Positions 32,231 to 41,657 are shown, numbered from the stretch's first letter. The stretch: 64,000 bases of DNA from Clostridium fungisolvens (GCF_014193895.1 NZ_BLZR01000001.1:3968001-4032000), one strand, 5' to 3'. The notes: generated from the letters alone by a model not told the origin. Translations and numbers: made by a program.

Positions 32231-32845
32231 TTATTCTATTTTTTCTAAAATGATTTCCCATTTATCATTAATGAGTCCATAAGTATAATTATCATTATAT
32301 TCACCAGTTCTTCTATCAAAGTCCTGCTTTTTTCTATGTCCTTCTCTTTCAAAACCTATCTTCTCACACAGCTTTATAGATGGAGTATTCTGTGCATTGA
32401 CGTTGGCCTCTAACTTGTGTATGCCAAGATAATTAAAAGAGAAATCCACCATCCATTTTAGAATATACTGCATTATACCTTTGTTTGTATAATCTTTATT
32501 AAGTACGTATCCTACTTCAGCTCTAGAATCCAATACACTTATATTAAAAAGTGCAATAAGGCCTATTACTTTGCCTAGCTTTTTATCTTCTATAGCCCAA
32601 TCTATTCTTTCTCTTTCCTCATACATATCATTTAGCTGTTCAATAAATTTTTTTGCACTACTCTCATTTTTTATGAATAGAGCTCTATCGTATGTCATTA
32701 TATCTTTATTCTCGTATATATCTACAATGTCTCTAGCATCCATTTTACTAAGCTTTCTTAACTTATAATCTTCTGTTTCCAGCTCTATAAAGTCGTTAAA
32801 TACATTCTCAACATTATTTAATTTAAAACGTGCAAGTAAAGGCAT
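32231..32845 (-). CDS. GNAT N-acetyltransferase (RimJ/RimL-like)
   Basis: The start is ATG 32845, behind GGAGGG (204 aa); an upstream ATG at 32857 is part of that site. The acetyl-CoA fold is seen in AEVGYVLNKDYTNKGIMQYI and LEANVNAQNTPSIKLCEKIG, followed by FEREGHRKKQ. This is the RimJ/RimL type that acetylates N-termini of ribosomal proteins or small molecules. The substrate is unknown. Followed by tRNA-Glu on the same strand. Confidence 0.88.
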   Translation of the reverse strand: MPLLARFKLNNVENVFNDFIELETEDYKLRKLSKMDARDIVDIYENKDIMTYDRALFIKNESSAKKFIEQLNDMYEERERIDWAIEDKKLGKVIGLIALFNISVLDSRAEVGYVLNKDYTNKGIMQYILKWMVDFSFNYLGIHKLEANVNAQNTPSIKLCEKIGFEREGHRKKQDFDRRTGEYNDNYTYGLINDKWEIILEKIE

Positions 32846-32914
32846 AATTCCCTCCATTAAGCCCTTTTTTTATATGTATGCAATATACTTTAGTTTTAGA
32901 ACTATGAGGTTTAA

Positions 32915-33010
32915 TTACAAAAAGAACTACTTTCCTAATAAGAAATAGTCCTTAGACTCTAATCCATCTTAGAGTCTCTTACAGCTATCTTACAGTAAAG
33001 TAGTTCTTTA
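32915..33010 (-). terminator. Branched terminator of the mupG operon
   Basis: AAAGAACTACTTT pairs perfectly with AAAGTAGTTCTTT 63 bases apart, with an inner AGACTCTAA/TTAGAGTCT hairpin; T run on the minus strand. The large closed structure is unusual for a terminator. Confidence 0.7.
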
Positions 33011-33042
33011 ATATTAATTAATTTTTATTAAATTTAATTTTA

Positions 33043-34131
33043 TTACTTCTTTAATCTAAATCCAAAGGTTCTCCATGGCTCTAGGTAGTCAAGTAAGAAT
33101 AACTCTTCTTCTACAATATGTCCTACAACATTAGTTTTGCCATAGTTTTTCATAGGCTTTAAGGCAACTTGAAGTTCGCCTGCATATCTTGTATAAAGAT
33201 CTGAGTCTATTAGTATATCTCCTTTTTTCATATCTGGAGTATTGTATGGAGGGAACCCATGTCCTTTATACTTTACTCTACTTTGAGTACTTCTCACCAT
33301 ATATTCTGATACATCTCCACGGTTAAAGTGATATTCCTCTAAAACTATTTTCTTTTCAATATCAGATATATTTTCTTCAAGCTCAACATCAAATTCTAGC
33401 ATTTCTTTATTAACTTCACTTAAAGCTTTTAATTCTTCCTCTGAAGCAAAAGCATTTGCTATTATAACATCATCTATAAGTCCAGTAGCAAATAAGTGCT
33501 TCGCTTGTACTGTTATTGGAAGTGTTCTATGTTCTTCTAATGTGCAAAGTCCTTCAGATACTGGCCATGGACCATGGTCTGCAGTTTCAGAGTTTACAAA
33601 GGCTGCTGTTTTAAGCCCAAACTCTCTAAATTGTATAGAGCATTTTAAGAAATGCTCATAGGATAATCCTGTGTAAACATGTGGATAGAAATTATGACAT
33701 CCATATAAATTTTCTAAATTAGGTTTATAAGACATTATATTATCAACATATTTAGTACCACTACTCATATTTAGTTCAATTTTAAGACCATATTTGTTGT
33801 AGGTCATTAAGGTTTCTTCCATACCGCTAAAGCCCATGTCTAGTCTTATGCCGTCAAGTCCCATTTCTTTAAATATTCCTAAGTCATGTATTGTAGCGTT
33901 TAATCTTTTAAATACAGTTGGATCTAAATCTGCAATTACTTCCATATCATTATTTTTAGCAGCTGCTAGCACTTGTTTAAATTCACTTACTGTCTCATCT
34001 ATCTCTTTATCTGTTGAGATAAGACATGTAAAAATTCTTTTATAACCGTATTTACCAGCTAAATTTATATACTCTATTATTTCTTCAGTGCTTTGATGAC
34101 CTGGATAAACTGATATGCCTAATCTTTTCAT
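33043..34131 (-). CDS. MupG-family (DUF871) 6-phospho-N-acetylmuramidase-like protein
   Basis: The 362-aa product starts at ATG 34131 behind AAAGGAG. The N-terminal TIM barrel follows DUF871/MupG: MKRLGISVYPGHQSTEEIIE, LDGIRLDMGFSGMEE, YGCHNFYPHVYTGLSYEHFL and TADHGPWPVSEGL. The C-terminal part has SRVKYKGHGFPPYNTPDMKK, then a small barrel. MupG splits MurNAc-6P-GlcNAc during wall recycling. It is 14 bases after a BadF-type amino-sugar kinase gene, which would supply phosphorylated substrate, so the two form a peptidoglycan-sugar salvage operon. Confidence 0.83.
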   Translation of the reverse strand: MKRLGISVYPGHQSTEEIIEYINLAGKYGYKRIFTCLISTDKEIDETVSEFKQVLAAAKNNDMEVIADLDPTVFKRLNATIHDLGIFKEMGLDGIRLDMGFSGMEETLMTYNKYGLKIELNMSSGTKYVDNIMSYKPNLENLYGCHNFYPHVYTGLSYEHFLKCSIQFREFGLKTAAFVNSETADHGPWPVSEGLCTLEEHRTLPITVQAKHLFATGLIDDVIIANAFASEEELKALSEVNKEMLEFDVELEENISDIEKKIVLEEYHFNRGDVSEYMVRSTQSRVKYKGHGFPPYNTPDMKKGDILIDSDLYTRYAGELQVALKPMKNYGKTNVVGHIVEEELFLLDYLEPWRTFGFRLKK

Positions 34132-34145
34132 TTTATTTTTCTCCT

Positions 34146-35039
34146 TTATTCAAATGATTTTCTATATATATAATAAGCACCTTTTGCAGGTGACATATCC
34201 TCATCAATAAAGCTTATAATGTTTAATCTTTGTTTTAAATATTCTTCAAAGGCATTTCTTAGTATCTTTGACTTTCTTATAGCTCCACCTACAAGACCAA
34301 TGCTGCAACTATCAAAGTTAAGTTTTTTGTATACACATTCTGTTGTTCTTGCAAGGCTTATTCCTTCAGTTACTAGTATATTTATAGCTGCTTCATTTCC
34401 TTTTTCAGCTTCTTCTGAAACCACAGCAGCAAGTGCAGCAATTTCATCTTTGGTTTTGGAATATACAAATTCTACTATTTGTTCTGCTTCATTTATATTT
34501 AAATACTTTAAAATACTTATGCTTAAATCGCTGAATGGCAATTTATAATCTCTTTCGATAATCATAAGCTTAAGCGCTTCTATAGCGATTTTATAAGCAC
34601 TTCCTTCATCACCTAACAGGTTTCCCCAACCTCCAGCTCTTTCGCTTATCTTATTATTTATTCCAAAGCATATGGAGCCAGTACCAGCTATAGTTAAAAT
34701 CCCGTCTTCCCCTTTTAATAATGCTTTTAAAGCTAACTCACCGTCATTCATAACTTCACATGGAACCTTGAAGCTATTTTCTAGTACCTTCTCTACAAAC
34801 TTTGCATTATTGCCAAATTCAGAACCAGCTAGTCCCAAATATATATATGCCAAATCTTCAGTACCCAAAGCATCTGTTATATCTTTAATTGAGGCTTCTA
34901 TATTGTTCAAAGCTTGTTCTTTGCCATTTAAAAGGTTACCGAAGCCCTTTGTTGACGACTTTATCATATTTCCTTGCATATCGAAGGCAATAGCTTCTGT
35001 TTTAGTGCCTCCTCCATCAACTCCAATAACATACTTCAT
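34146..35039 (-). CDS. N-acetylglucosamine/N-acetylmuramate kinase (BadF/BadG type)
   Basis: The 297-aa product starts at ATG 35039. ASKHA-fold ATP motifs: YVIGVDGGGTKTEAIAFD (phosphate 1) and ILTIAGTGSICFGIN (phosphate 2), with WGNLLGDEGSAY between. The length and motifs fit GlcNAc kinases and the clostridial MurK, which phosphorylates MurNAc and GlcNAc. Linkage to mupG favours the MurK role; the gene name is left open because the two activities cannot be separated by eye. Confidence 0.82.
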   Translation of the reverse strand: MKYVIGVDGGGTKTEAIAFDMQGNMIKSSTKGFGNLLNGKEQALNNIEASIKDITDALGTEDLAYIYLGLAGSEFGNNAKFVEKVLENSFKVPCEVMNDGELALKALLKGEDGILTIAGTGSICFGINNKISERAGGWGNLLGDEGSAYKIAIEALKLMIIERDYKLPFSDLSISILKYLNINEAEQIVEFVYSKTKDEIAALAAVVSEEAEKGNEAAINILVTEGISLARTTECVYKKLNFDSCSIGLVGGAIRKSKILRNAFEEYLKQRLNIISFIDEDMSPAKGAYYIYRKSFE

Positions 35040-35225
35040 AAACTCACTCCCCCTTAACTCAAATAAACTTTATCTATTATAAATACCTGTATAGATGTAT
35101 GTACCAGTTTGAATTAAAAACTATTGTATAAAAATTCTCTTACTTATATGATATATTTCTAAAATCACTTTAGCAATACTTTATATGTAATTGTTATCAT
35201 GAATTATTTTCTTATTTAGAAAATA
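35040..35225. other. Intergenic upstream of the amino-sugar operon
   Basis: AT-rich leader of the kinase-mupG operon. No riboswitch recognised. A CTGGTACATACATCTATACAG segment near 35088-35110 has weak symmetry and could be a regulator site. Confidence 0.3.
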
Positions 35226-35273
35226 AAGCACTGATACTATTAAAAAGGGGGGGATTTAATAGTATCAGTGCTT
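35226..35273. terminator. Strong terminator with G-rich loop
   Basis: AGCACTGATACTATTAAA pairs perfectly (18 bases) with TTTAATAGTATCAGTGCT; the loop holds a run of seven G. It serves htrA on the minus strand. Confidence 0.9.
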
Positions 35274-35373
35274 CTATTTAAATATATTTAACTTAGTCTA
35301 TTGTCTGTCATAAAATCTAATTCTTTGTTCTTATTATCTCACATTACTGTATAAAGACTTTACCCTCAAATAA

Positions 35374-36735
35374 TTATTGAGTTTGCAATGTTAGCTGTAG
35401 ATTTACTTCTTTTCCGTCTCTAACTACAGTAATACTAACCTTGTCTCCAGCTTTATGAGCATCTCTTAATTTATTAAGTTCATCTATTGTTTTAACTTGT
35501 TTTCCTTCAAACTTTGTTATAACATCACCAGTTTGTATTCCTGCTTTTTCTGCAGAGGAGAAATCAGAAATACTAGTAACATAAACACCTACTGGAAGAT
35601 TATAAGCTTTTGAATCTTCGTCAGTTACATTTTTAACTCCTATTCCTATAACTATCTTTGGTTTAGAAAGAGAGTCTAGACTATCTTTAGCATGATTTAT
35701 AGGAATTGCAAAGCCTATACCTTCAACACCTTCTTCTGATGTTTTTGCTGTATTTATTCCAATTACTTGTCCTTTAGAGTTTATTAATGGTCCTCCGCTA
35801 TTACCAGGATTTATAGCTGCATCTGTTTGGATATAAGTTGCCTTAGTACCATTAATATCAATAGTTCTTGCTGTAGAGCTTACAATTCCCTTTGTAACTG
35901 TTCCAACAAATTCTTTTCCTAATGGGTTTCCTATAGCTATAACTTCTTCACCAGATTGAAGAGCATCTGAATCTCCAAGTTCTGCAACTGCAGGTACTTT
36001 AAAGCTATCTGTAACCTTAACGACAGCTAAATCTTGATTTGCATCATAATTTAACACTTTTGCATTTAGCTCTTTCCCATCACTAAGCGTTACCTTAACT
36101 TGTGTAGCACCGGATACAACATGATAGTTAGTTAATATATAACCTTGTTCATTGATTATAAAACCAGTACCAACACCCTCTTGTTGCTGTTGTTGTTGCT
36201 GCCCAAAAAAGTTTTGAGAGCTTACTACACTCTTAGTAGATACTGTTACAACCGCAGGAGATACCTTCTTTACTACATCTGTAACACTCATTGCTGTAGT
36301 TGAAGTTGAAAACTTAGGTGGATCATATGTTACATTTTTTATAGTAGTACTTCCGCTAGCTGAAGCGATTGAACCACCATTTCCTTTTTCTAAGTAATAA
36401 AGAGTTCCTGCACCTACCCCACCACCTAATACTGCACAAACCAATGCTCCTGCAACCAAGGCTACTACTTTTCCTCTTCCTTTTCTCTTCTTTGGTGCAT
36501 TGTCATTCAAAGGTTGAGTATATTCTACTGTCTGCCAATTTGTAACAGGCTTATTGATTTGGTTTTGATCATCGTTGTTTACAAATACAAAACTTTGCTC
36601 ATTTGTATTATTATAGCTGTTATCATATGTGTTATTTGAGTTATTATCAAAGTTATTATAACTACTAGTATTATTTAAGTCATCTGTGAACTTGTTCTTG
36701 TTTTCATTATTGAAATCATCATTAAAGTTATCCAT
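35374..36735 (-). CDS. HtrA/DegP-like membrane-anchored serine protease
   Basis: The 453-aa product starts at ATG 36735 behind AGGAGGG. Residues 1-85 are cytoplasmic and very rich in Asn and Asp; a single membrane helix follows (about 89-113). The trypsin-like domain has the triad in ILTNYHVVSG (His), ANQDLAVVKV (Asp) and NPGNSGGPLINS (Ser), with a Q-rich stretch (QQQQQQQE) in an N-terminal loop. A PDZ domain closes the protein (GVYVTSISDFSSAEKAGIQT, DVITKFEGKQV). It handles misfolded proteins outside the membrane. Monocistronic. Confidence 0.92.
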   Translation of the reverse strand: MDNFNDDFNNENKNKFTDDLNNTSSYNNFDNNSNNTYDNSYNNTNEQSFVFVNNDDQNQINKPVTNWQTVEYTQPLNDNAPKKRKGRGKVVALVAGALVCAVLGGGVGAGTLYYLEKGNGGSIASASGSTTIKNVTYDPPKFSTSTTAMSVTDVVKKVSPAVVTVSTKSVVSSQNFFGQQQQQQQEGVGTGFIINEQGYILTNYHVVSGATQVKVTLSDGKELNAKVLNYDANQDLAVVKVTDSFKVPAVAELGDSDALQSGEEVIAIGNPLGKEFVGTVTKGIVSSTARTIDINGTKATYIQTDAAINPGNSGGPLINSKGQVIGINTAKTSEEGVEGIGFAIPINHAKDSLDSLSKPKIVIGIGVKNVTDEDSKAYNLPVGVYVTSISDFSSAEKAGIQTGDVITKFEGKQVKTIDELNKLRDAHKAGDKVSITVVRDGKEVNLQLTLQTQ

Positions 36736-36825
36736 CTATTATCCCTCCTGATGTAAATTTATCTCATCTCTATGTTTTTATAATAAGGCCTTTCTGTGAC
36801 AATTTAATGACAACTATAATTTTTT

Positions 36826-37866
36826 TTATTTTTTACTATTTTGATCTTGAAGTTTCTTTATTTGTTTATACTTTTTTGCTACAGCCTTTATCTGATTTAT
36901 TACTATTTCACTATCAGCTTGAGAAGTTACCTTATCCTTATTATTAACAGTTTTTAGATCAATCAAGTCAAGCTTTGATAACTTTGACAATTCTTTTTGC
37001 ATATTTACATCACTACTTTCATTGACTATCAGTGAAAGAGGCTTATCTTGTATAAGCCCCTGATCCTGGGAATTACTTTTTCCATTCACAAGATTATTTA
37101 GTTCATTTTCATAGGCACCATTATAATTACGTCCCAATCTATGATATGCAAATTCATCCTTATCATAACCACTTAGCTCGTCCAAAAAACTCTTATTATC
37201 TTTTAGCAAATTAAATTTTTCTAAAAGATCAGTTAGTCCGATATATGAACCTACATGCAAAATCTTCTCTTTTGTAAGAAGGCTACTATATTTTTTAATA
37301 TTTTTTTCATCTGAAAGAGTCTTTTCATTAATTGGATCTATTAACACCATCCCAGCTATATTTTGTGGAAAAATCTTTGCAAAATTAGTCATAACAAGGC
37401 TTCCGTATCCTTCTCCTACTAATATGTATGGGCCACTTACACCTGCCTTCTTTAAAACTAATTTAAGATCCCTTGCTTGATCTTCTATGGTCTTTTTAGA
37501 ACTTGAATCATTAAATCCATACCCTTCTCTATCATACATAAATATACTTCCATCAAATCCATCGTTTAATCCATTAATGACATTTCTCCATTGTGACATG
37601 CCAAGTCCTACATCTCCATCTAAAATAACGGTATAATCCCCGCTGCCATAAACATCGTAACTAAACTTTTCACCATCTATTCTTGCATACTTTCCTTTAG
37701 GCTTTATTTTAGAATCCATTACTTTTGTATCGATTGTTTTATATATGAACCCAAAAAGTAACACAGCCAAAAGCAAATAAACAAATATTTTAAATACTTT
37801 AAACGGTTTTATAGGATCCTTTAAATTTATCTTGTGAAAACTGTTCGAATACGGAATAAAACTCAT
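36826..37866 (-). CDS. Membrane-anchored alpha/beta-hydrolase-fold protein lacking its nucleophile
   Basis: The 346-aa product starts at ATG 37866 behind CAGGTGG. One membrane helix (about 26-44) places the body outside. The hydrolase fold is clear: MYDREGYGFNDSSSKKTIED, then YILVGEGYGSLVMTNFAKIF and AGMVLIDP. In active relatives the nucleophile elbow is GHSLGG; here it is GEGYGS, so residue 153 is Gly instead of Ser, and no catalytic His is evident near the C-terminus. The C-terminus is lysine- and glutamine-rich (KYKQIKKLQDQNSKK). Probably a non-enzymatic binding or scaffold protein. Gene is 14 bases after tsaD and likely co-transcribed. Confidence 0.75.
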   Translation of the reverse strand: MSFIPYSNSFHKINLKDPIKPFKVFKIFVYLLLAVLLFGFIYKTIDTKVMDSKIKPKGKYARIDGEKFSYDVYGSGDYTVILDGDVGLGMSQWRNVINGLNDGFDGSIFMYDREGYGFNDSSSKKTIEDQARDLKLVLKKAGVSGPYILVGEGYGSLVMTNFAKIFPQNIAGMVLIDPINEKTLSDEKNIKKYSSLLTKEKILHVGSYIGLTDLLEKFNLLKDNKSFLDELSGYDKDEFAYHRLGRNYNGAYENELNNLVNGKSNSQDQGLIQDKPLSLIVNESSDVNMQKELSKLSKLDLIDLKTVNNKDKVTSQADSEIVINQIKAVAKKYKQIKKLQDQNSKK

Positions 37867-37880
37867 GTAAGACCACCTGA

Positions 37881-38900
37881 TTACCTTTCACCAAGTTTGA
37901 GGTTTGGTTTTGCATTTAAATCCATAGCTGAAATATTTCCTTTAATATACTCGAAATAAGCTGCACTCCCGATCATTGCAGCATTATCAGTACATAAAAC
38001 TGGTGCAGGGAATAAAACTTTAATTCCTTTTTTGCCAGCATTCTCTGTTAGTTCTCTTCTCAAGGCGCTGTTAGATGCAACTCCACCAGCAATTGCTATC
38101 TTATCAACATCTTTTCTTTTACAAGTTTCTATCACATTTTCAGTTAAAACATCTATTACAGCTTGTTGGAAGGAGGCTGCTACATCAGCCTTATTTACCT
38201 CTTGTCCTGTCATATCCATCTTATTTAGATAATTAAGTACTGCCGATTTTACTCCACTAAAAGAAAAATCTAAGCTGTTATCATGGAAATTAGCTCTTGG
38301 AAAACTTATAGCTTGTGGATTACCTTCCTTTGCCAGTTTATCTATTTTAGGACCTCCTGGATATCCAAGACCAATAGCTCTTGCCACCTTATCATAAGCC
38401 TCTCCAGCAGCATCATCTCTTGTTTGTCCTATAACTTCAAACTTACCAAAATCCTGAACATGAACAATAAAAGTATGTCCTCCTGATACAACCAAGCAGA
38501 CAAAAGGTGGCTTCAAATCCTTATGTTCTATAAAATTAGCACAAATATGTCCTTCTATATGGTTTACCCCTATCAATGGCTTATTTAACGAGTATGCCAA
38601 GCCTTTTGCATATTGAACTCCTACTAACAAAGCTCCTACAAGTCCAGGTCCATAGGTAACTCCTATTGCATCTATATCCTCAAGGGTAACCTTTGCAACC
38701 TCTAAAGCTTCTTCTACAACTGAGTTTATAACTTCTATGTGTTTTCTTGATGCAACCTCTGGCACTACTCCGCCAAATTTTGTATGTATATCGATTTGTG
38801 ATGAAATTATATTAGAAAGAACTTCTCTTCCATCTGCAACTACCGCTGCTGAAGTTTCATCACAACTACTTTCTATTGCTAAAATTAACGTTCTACTCAT
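37881..38900 (-). CDS. tsaD: TsaD, tRNA threonylcarbamoyladenosine transferase
   Basis: The start is ATG 38900 behind AGAGGTAG (339 aa, normal length); an upstream in-frame ATG at 38930 is rejected. TsaD (Gcp/Kae1) transfers the threonylcarbamoyl group to A37 of ANN-decoding tRNAs together with TsaB and TsaE. Seen are ILAIESSCDETSAAVV, the metal-binding GVNHIEGHICAN, LVVSGGHTFIV, GYPGGPKIDKLAKEG and AGGVASNSALR. It is encoded apart from tsaB/tsaE in this window. Confidence 0.97.
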   Translation of the reverse strand: MSRTLILAIESSCDETSAAVVADGREVLSNIISSQIDIHTKFGGVVPEVASRKHIEVINSVVEEALEVAKVTLEDIDAIGVTYGPGLVGALLVGVQYAKGLAYSLNKPLIGVNHIEGHICANFIEHKDLKPPFVCLVVSGGHTFIVHVQDFGKFEVIGQTRDDAAGEAYDKVARAIGLGYPGGPKIDKLAKEGNPQAISFPRANFHDNSLDFSFSGVKSAVLNYLNKMDMTGQEVNKADVAASFQQAVIDVLTENVIETCKRKDVDKIAIAGGVASNSALRRELTENAGKKGIKVLFPAPVLCTDNAAMIGSAAYFEYIKGNISAMDLNAKPNLKLGER

Positions 38901-39221
38901 GTTTACTACCTCTTTTATTAATAAATTCATTAAGTATTATACTTGATTGACAAATGATTATCAACGAATTAGTACTGGAAAACTATTAATTAAGAATTTG
39001 TTCAGAAATTCTTAATTAATATGTTGAAAATAGCAAACTAACGTTCTTTTTAATTTGTAATAACATCTACTTTAGCTTAGAATAAATTATAGGCTGCTTT
39101 TGATAAAATTTGATTTGTGTATATTGAAAAATCATTATATAAGTTATTTTTCTGCATTCTCAAACTTATAATTGAAGTTAGCCACACATTATTACAACTC
39201 ACTAAGAAGGGATTAAATATA

Positions 39222-39845
39222 ATGAATAGTTCATATGCAAAAGTTATGGTACTAGGTTCACCGATATCAAAATCAAACTTTAAACTTTTTAACGCCAATG
39301 GTAGAGCAATATTGCCTTACAATAGTGGACATTATCATGATAGATATGCATTGTATGAGGAAGAGATAGCTTATCATGCAAGATCTCAAAATCCTAATGT
39401 TGTTATCGAAGAAGGTGTAATAGCTGTTTTAAAAGTTTATTATAAGAGTTTTAAACGTCACCCAGATACTAATAATATAACCAAGAGTATATTTGATGGA
39501 ATTGAAAAAAGCGGTTTAATAATAAATGATGCTCAGATAAAACGTATAATAATTGAAGAATTTTATGATAAAGACAATCCTCGCTTTGAACTTGAGCTTT
39601 TTGGTGAAAGTGAGTTTGATATGGAATATAAAATTGAGAAAAGAAAAATACCTGTAGAAAAGGTAATTTACTCTCCTCCATCTAACAAAGCAAGAGCTTT
39701 AATCAATAATTCATCAAAAAAAGAAAAGGAAGTCTCAGTAAATTCATGCTCCATATGTGGAAAAAAAATAAAAGGTAATGACTACATAACTGCTAATAAA
39801 GGAACATCTATAATATGTAAATCTTGTTTAGGGAGAGGTTTCTAG
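39222..39845 (+). CDS. RusA-family Holliday junction resolvase with C-terminal zinc ribbon
   Basis: The start is ATG 39222 after AAGAAGGGA (207 aa); the longer frame from 39117 lacks a site. Residues 5-125 follow RusA: KVMVLGSPISKSNFKLFNAN, then KRHPDTNNITKSIFDGIEKS, then LIINDAQIKR, with candidate metal aspartates D82, D92 and D103. Residues about 170-207 add a four-cysteine ribbon (SCSICGKKIKGNDY...IICKSCLGRGF) not found in phage RusA. It is one base upstream of a GDSL esterase gene. RusA is usually phage-borne; here it is in chromosomal context with no phage genes around. Confidence 0.78.
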   Translation: MNSSYAKVMVLGSPISKSNFKLFNANGRAILPYNSGHYHDRYALYEEEIAYHARSQNPNVVIEEGVIAVLKVYYKSFKRHPDTNNITKSIFDGIEKSGLIINDAQIKRIIIEEFYDKDNPRFELELFGESEFDMEYKIEKRKIPVEKVIYSPPSNKARALINNSSKKEKEVSVNSCSICGKKIKGNDYITANKGTSIICKSCLGRGF

Positions 39846-39846
39846 A

Positions 39847-40413
39847 ATGAAGATAGTATGTATTGGAGATAGTTTAACCTATGGTTATGGTGTAGCACCA
39901 TCTAAGGGTTGGGTTAATCTTTTAAGAGCTTCCACAAAGCATAATATCATTAATAAAGGTGTTAACGGAGATACCACTGTTGGTATACTAAGTCGTTTTT
40001 CTAGAGATTGTATAGGCTTAAAGCCAAATATTGCTGTAATTATGGCTGGAACTAATGATCTATTAACCGGAAGAAGCATAGATACTATTGTAGATAATAT
40101 TAGTTATATGATTAAGGAATGTTTAAATAGCAATATTATCCCTGTTGTACTAATACCTCCCCTTACACTACCGGAGTTGGCAGAAGTAAGCTGGTATTCT
40201 TCCATAGATTATAATTATGTGAATGACATGATAAATAGCATGGAGGGCTTATTCGAAAATAACCTTAGAGATATAGTTATTCTTAATATTAATAATCTAA
40301 TTCCTCTGTATGAAGAATACTATATTGATGGAATTCATCTTTCACCTCTTGGGAACGAGCTTATCTTTAATAAACTATTATCTGAGTTTAAAAGACAATT
40401 TGATAAGCAATAG
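39847..40413 (+). CDS. GDSL/SGNH-family esterase
   Basis: The 188-aa product starts at ATG 39847, one base after the previous stop, behind AGGGAGAGG. SGNH blocks are all present: CIGDSLTYGYGVAPSKGW (Ser in GDS), NKGVNGDTT, MAGTNDLLTG and DGIHLSPLGNELI (Asp and His). No signal peptide, so it acts in the cytoplasm. Acyl-ester substrate unknown. Coupled to the RusA-like gene. Confidence 0.88.
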   Translation: MKIVCIGDSLTYGYGVAPSKGWVNLLRASTKHNIINKGVNGDTTVGILSRFSRDCIGLKPNIAVIMAGTNDLLTGRSIDTIVDNISYMIKECLNSNIIPVVLIPPLTLPELAEVSWYSSIDYNYVNDMINSMEGLFENNLRDIVILNINNLIPLYEEYYIDGIHLSPLGNELIFNKLLSEFKRQFDKQ

Positions 40414-40428
40414 TAATGCAATAAAATA

Positions 40429-40520
40429 TTTTAGGGAAGTTTAATTGCTGTTCAGCCTTAAATTAAACAAGTACATTAGTGTTTAATAAAACTGCAAGTC
40501 AGTTTAACCTTCCCTTAAAA
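40429..40520. terminator. Large stem structure between convergent genes
   Basis: TTAGGGAAGTTTAA (from 40431) pairs with TTTAACCTTCCCTTAA (to about 40518), with A or T runs outside on both strands; probable bidirectional terminator. Confidence 0.6.
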
Positions 40521-40584
40521 AATTTGATGAAGCGACCTTCAGCAAATCCATAATATTTACATCCAAAACCATGAGCTGCTTTAA

Positions 40585-41574
40585 CTAAAATATATTCTTA
40601 TAATATGTATTTAAATACTCTACTACTTGTCGTCCAACTTCATAGCCTTCAATAGTTGTATTATCTGCATATCCATAGGAATGAATTAGGTTTCCACATG
40701 CAAATATTCCACCTATAGAGGTTTCAAATTTTTCATTTATCACTGGATATTTTGCTTTTGACTCAACATTTATCATAGCTTTTTCTGCTAGTTCACTTTC
40801 AGGCATCCAGCCTACAGATAAAAGCAAGCAATCACATTCAATTTTTTCTTTCTCATCGTACATTATATTGCCTCTTTTATCGACTTTAGCTATAGTTACA
40901 GATTCAATTCTATCACTACCTTCAACATCAAGCACTGCTCTAGATAGTAATAGTGGAATATTAAATTCATCTACTATTCGCCTAATATTATCTCTTTTAG
41001 CAATAACATCTGATTTTTTCTCAACTAAGGCTTTAATCTTAGCACCTTCCAATAGTAGTCTTCTTGCAATTACTAAAGTAATATCTGAAGATCCTACAAT
41101 TACAATCTCTTTACCTGGTAAGAATCCATTTATATTTACGAATCTATGAGCCGCTCCAACTGTATATATACCTGCAAATTTATGAGTAGGTATATTTATA
41201 TTGCCAGTAAACCTCTCTCTACTTCCAGTAGCTAAAATTATGCTTTTAGCTTTAATATCAACTACTCCTTCATTTGGATTAACATAGCTTAGTACTTTAT
41301 CCCTATTTAAATCAATCACAACAGTATCAAGCTTATACTCAATTTTTAATTCATCAACTTTATCCTTTAAAAATTGAGCGTACTCTGGTCCTGTAACTTC
41401 TTTACTTAATACCTTTTTACCAAAACCATTATGTATACAGATATTTAAAGTACCACCAAGTGTTGCTTCTCGTTCTAAAATTAATATATTTTTTACACCT
41501 TTTTCACTAGCCGAAATAGCAGCAGCTATACCTGCCGTACCACCACCGACTACAACTAAATCATATTGATACAT
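40585..41574 (-). CDS. FAD-dependent pyridine nucleotide-disulfide-type oxidoreductase
   Basis: The start is ATG 41574 behind AGAGGTG (329 aa). FAD site VVVGGGTAGIAAAISASEKG, then GGTLNICIHNGFGKKVL, NAD site EIVIVGSSDITLVIARRLLL, ATGSRERF and a final GGIFACGNLIHSYGYADNTT. The CIHNGFG signature is shared with the small FAD subunit that accompanies GlpA-type glycerol-3-phosphate or sarcosine/cyanide-forming dehydrogenases. Here no partner dehydrogenase is adjacent, so the electron donor is unknown. Confidence 0.83.
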   Translation of the reverse strand: MYQYDLVVVGGGTAGIAAAISASEKGVKNILILEREATLGGTLNICIHNGFGKKVLSKEVTGPEYAQFLKDKVDELKIEYKLDTVVIDLNRDKVLSYVNPNEGVVDIKAKSIILATGSRERFTGNINIPTHKFAGIYTVGAAHRFVNINGFLPGKEIVIVGSSDITLVIARRLLLEGAKIKALVEKKSDVIAKRDNIRRIVDEFNIPLLLSRAVLDVEGSDRIESVTIAKVDKRGNIMYDEKEKIECDCLLLSVGWMPESELAEKAMINVESKAKYPVINEKFETSIGGIFACGNLIHSYGYADNTTIEGYEVGRQVVEYLNTYYKNIF

Positions 41575-41657
41575 ATATAAATTCACCTCTTCTGAGTGGA
41601 ATAATCCATTTAAACATATTAATTTTATCATAATTCTTTTTTTATTTATAGTTTATG

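Noticed and set aside
35088..35110. GntR-type operator ahead of the amino-sugar kinase
   Set aside because: The two half-sites do not match as an inverted repeat well enough to call.
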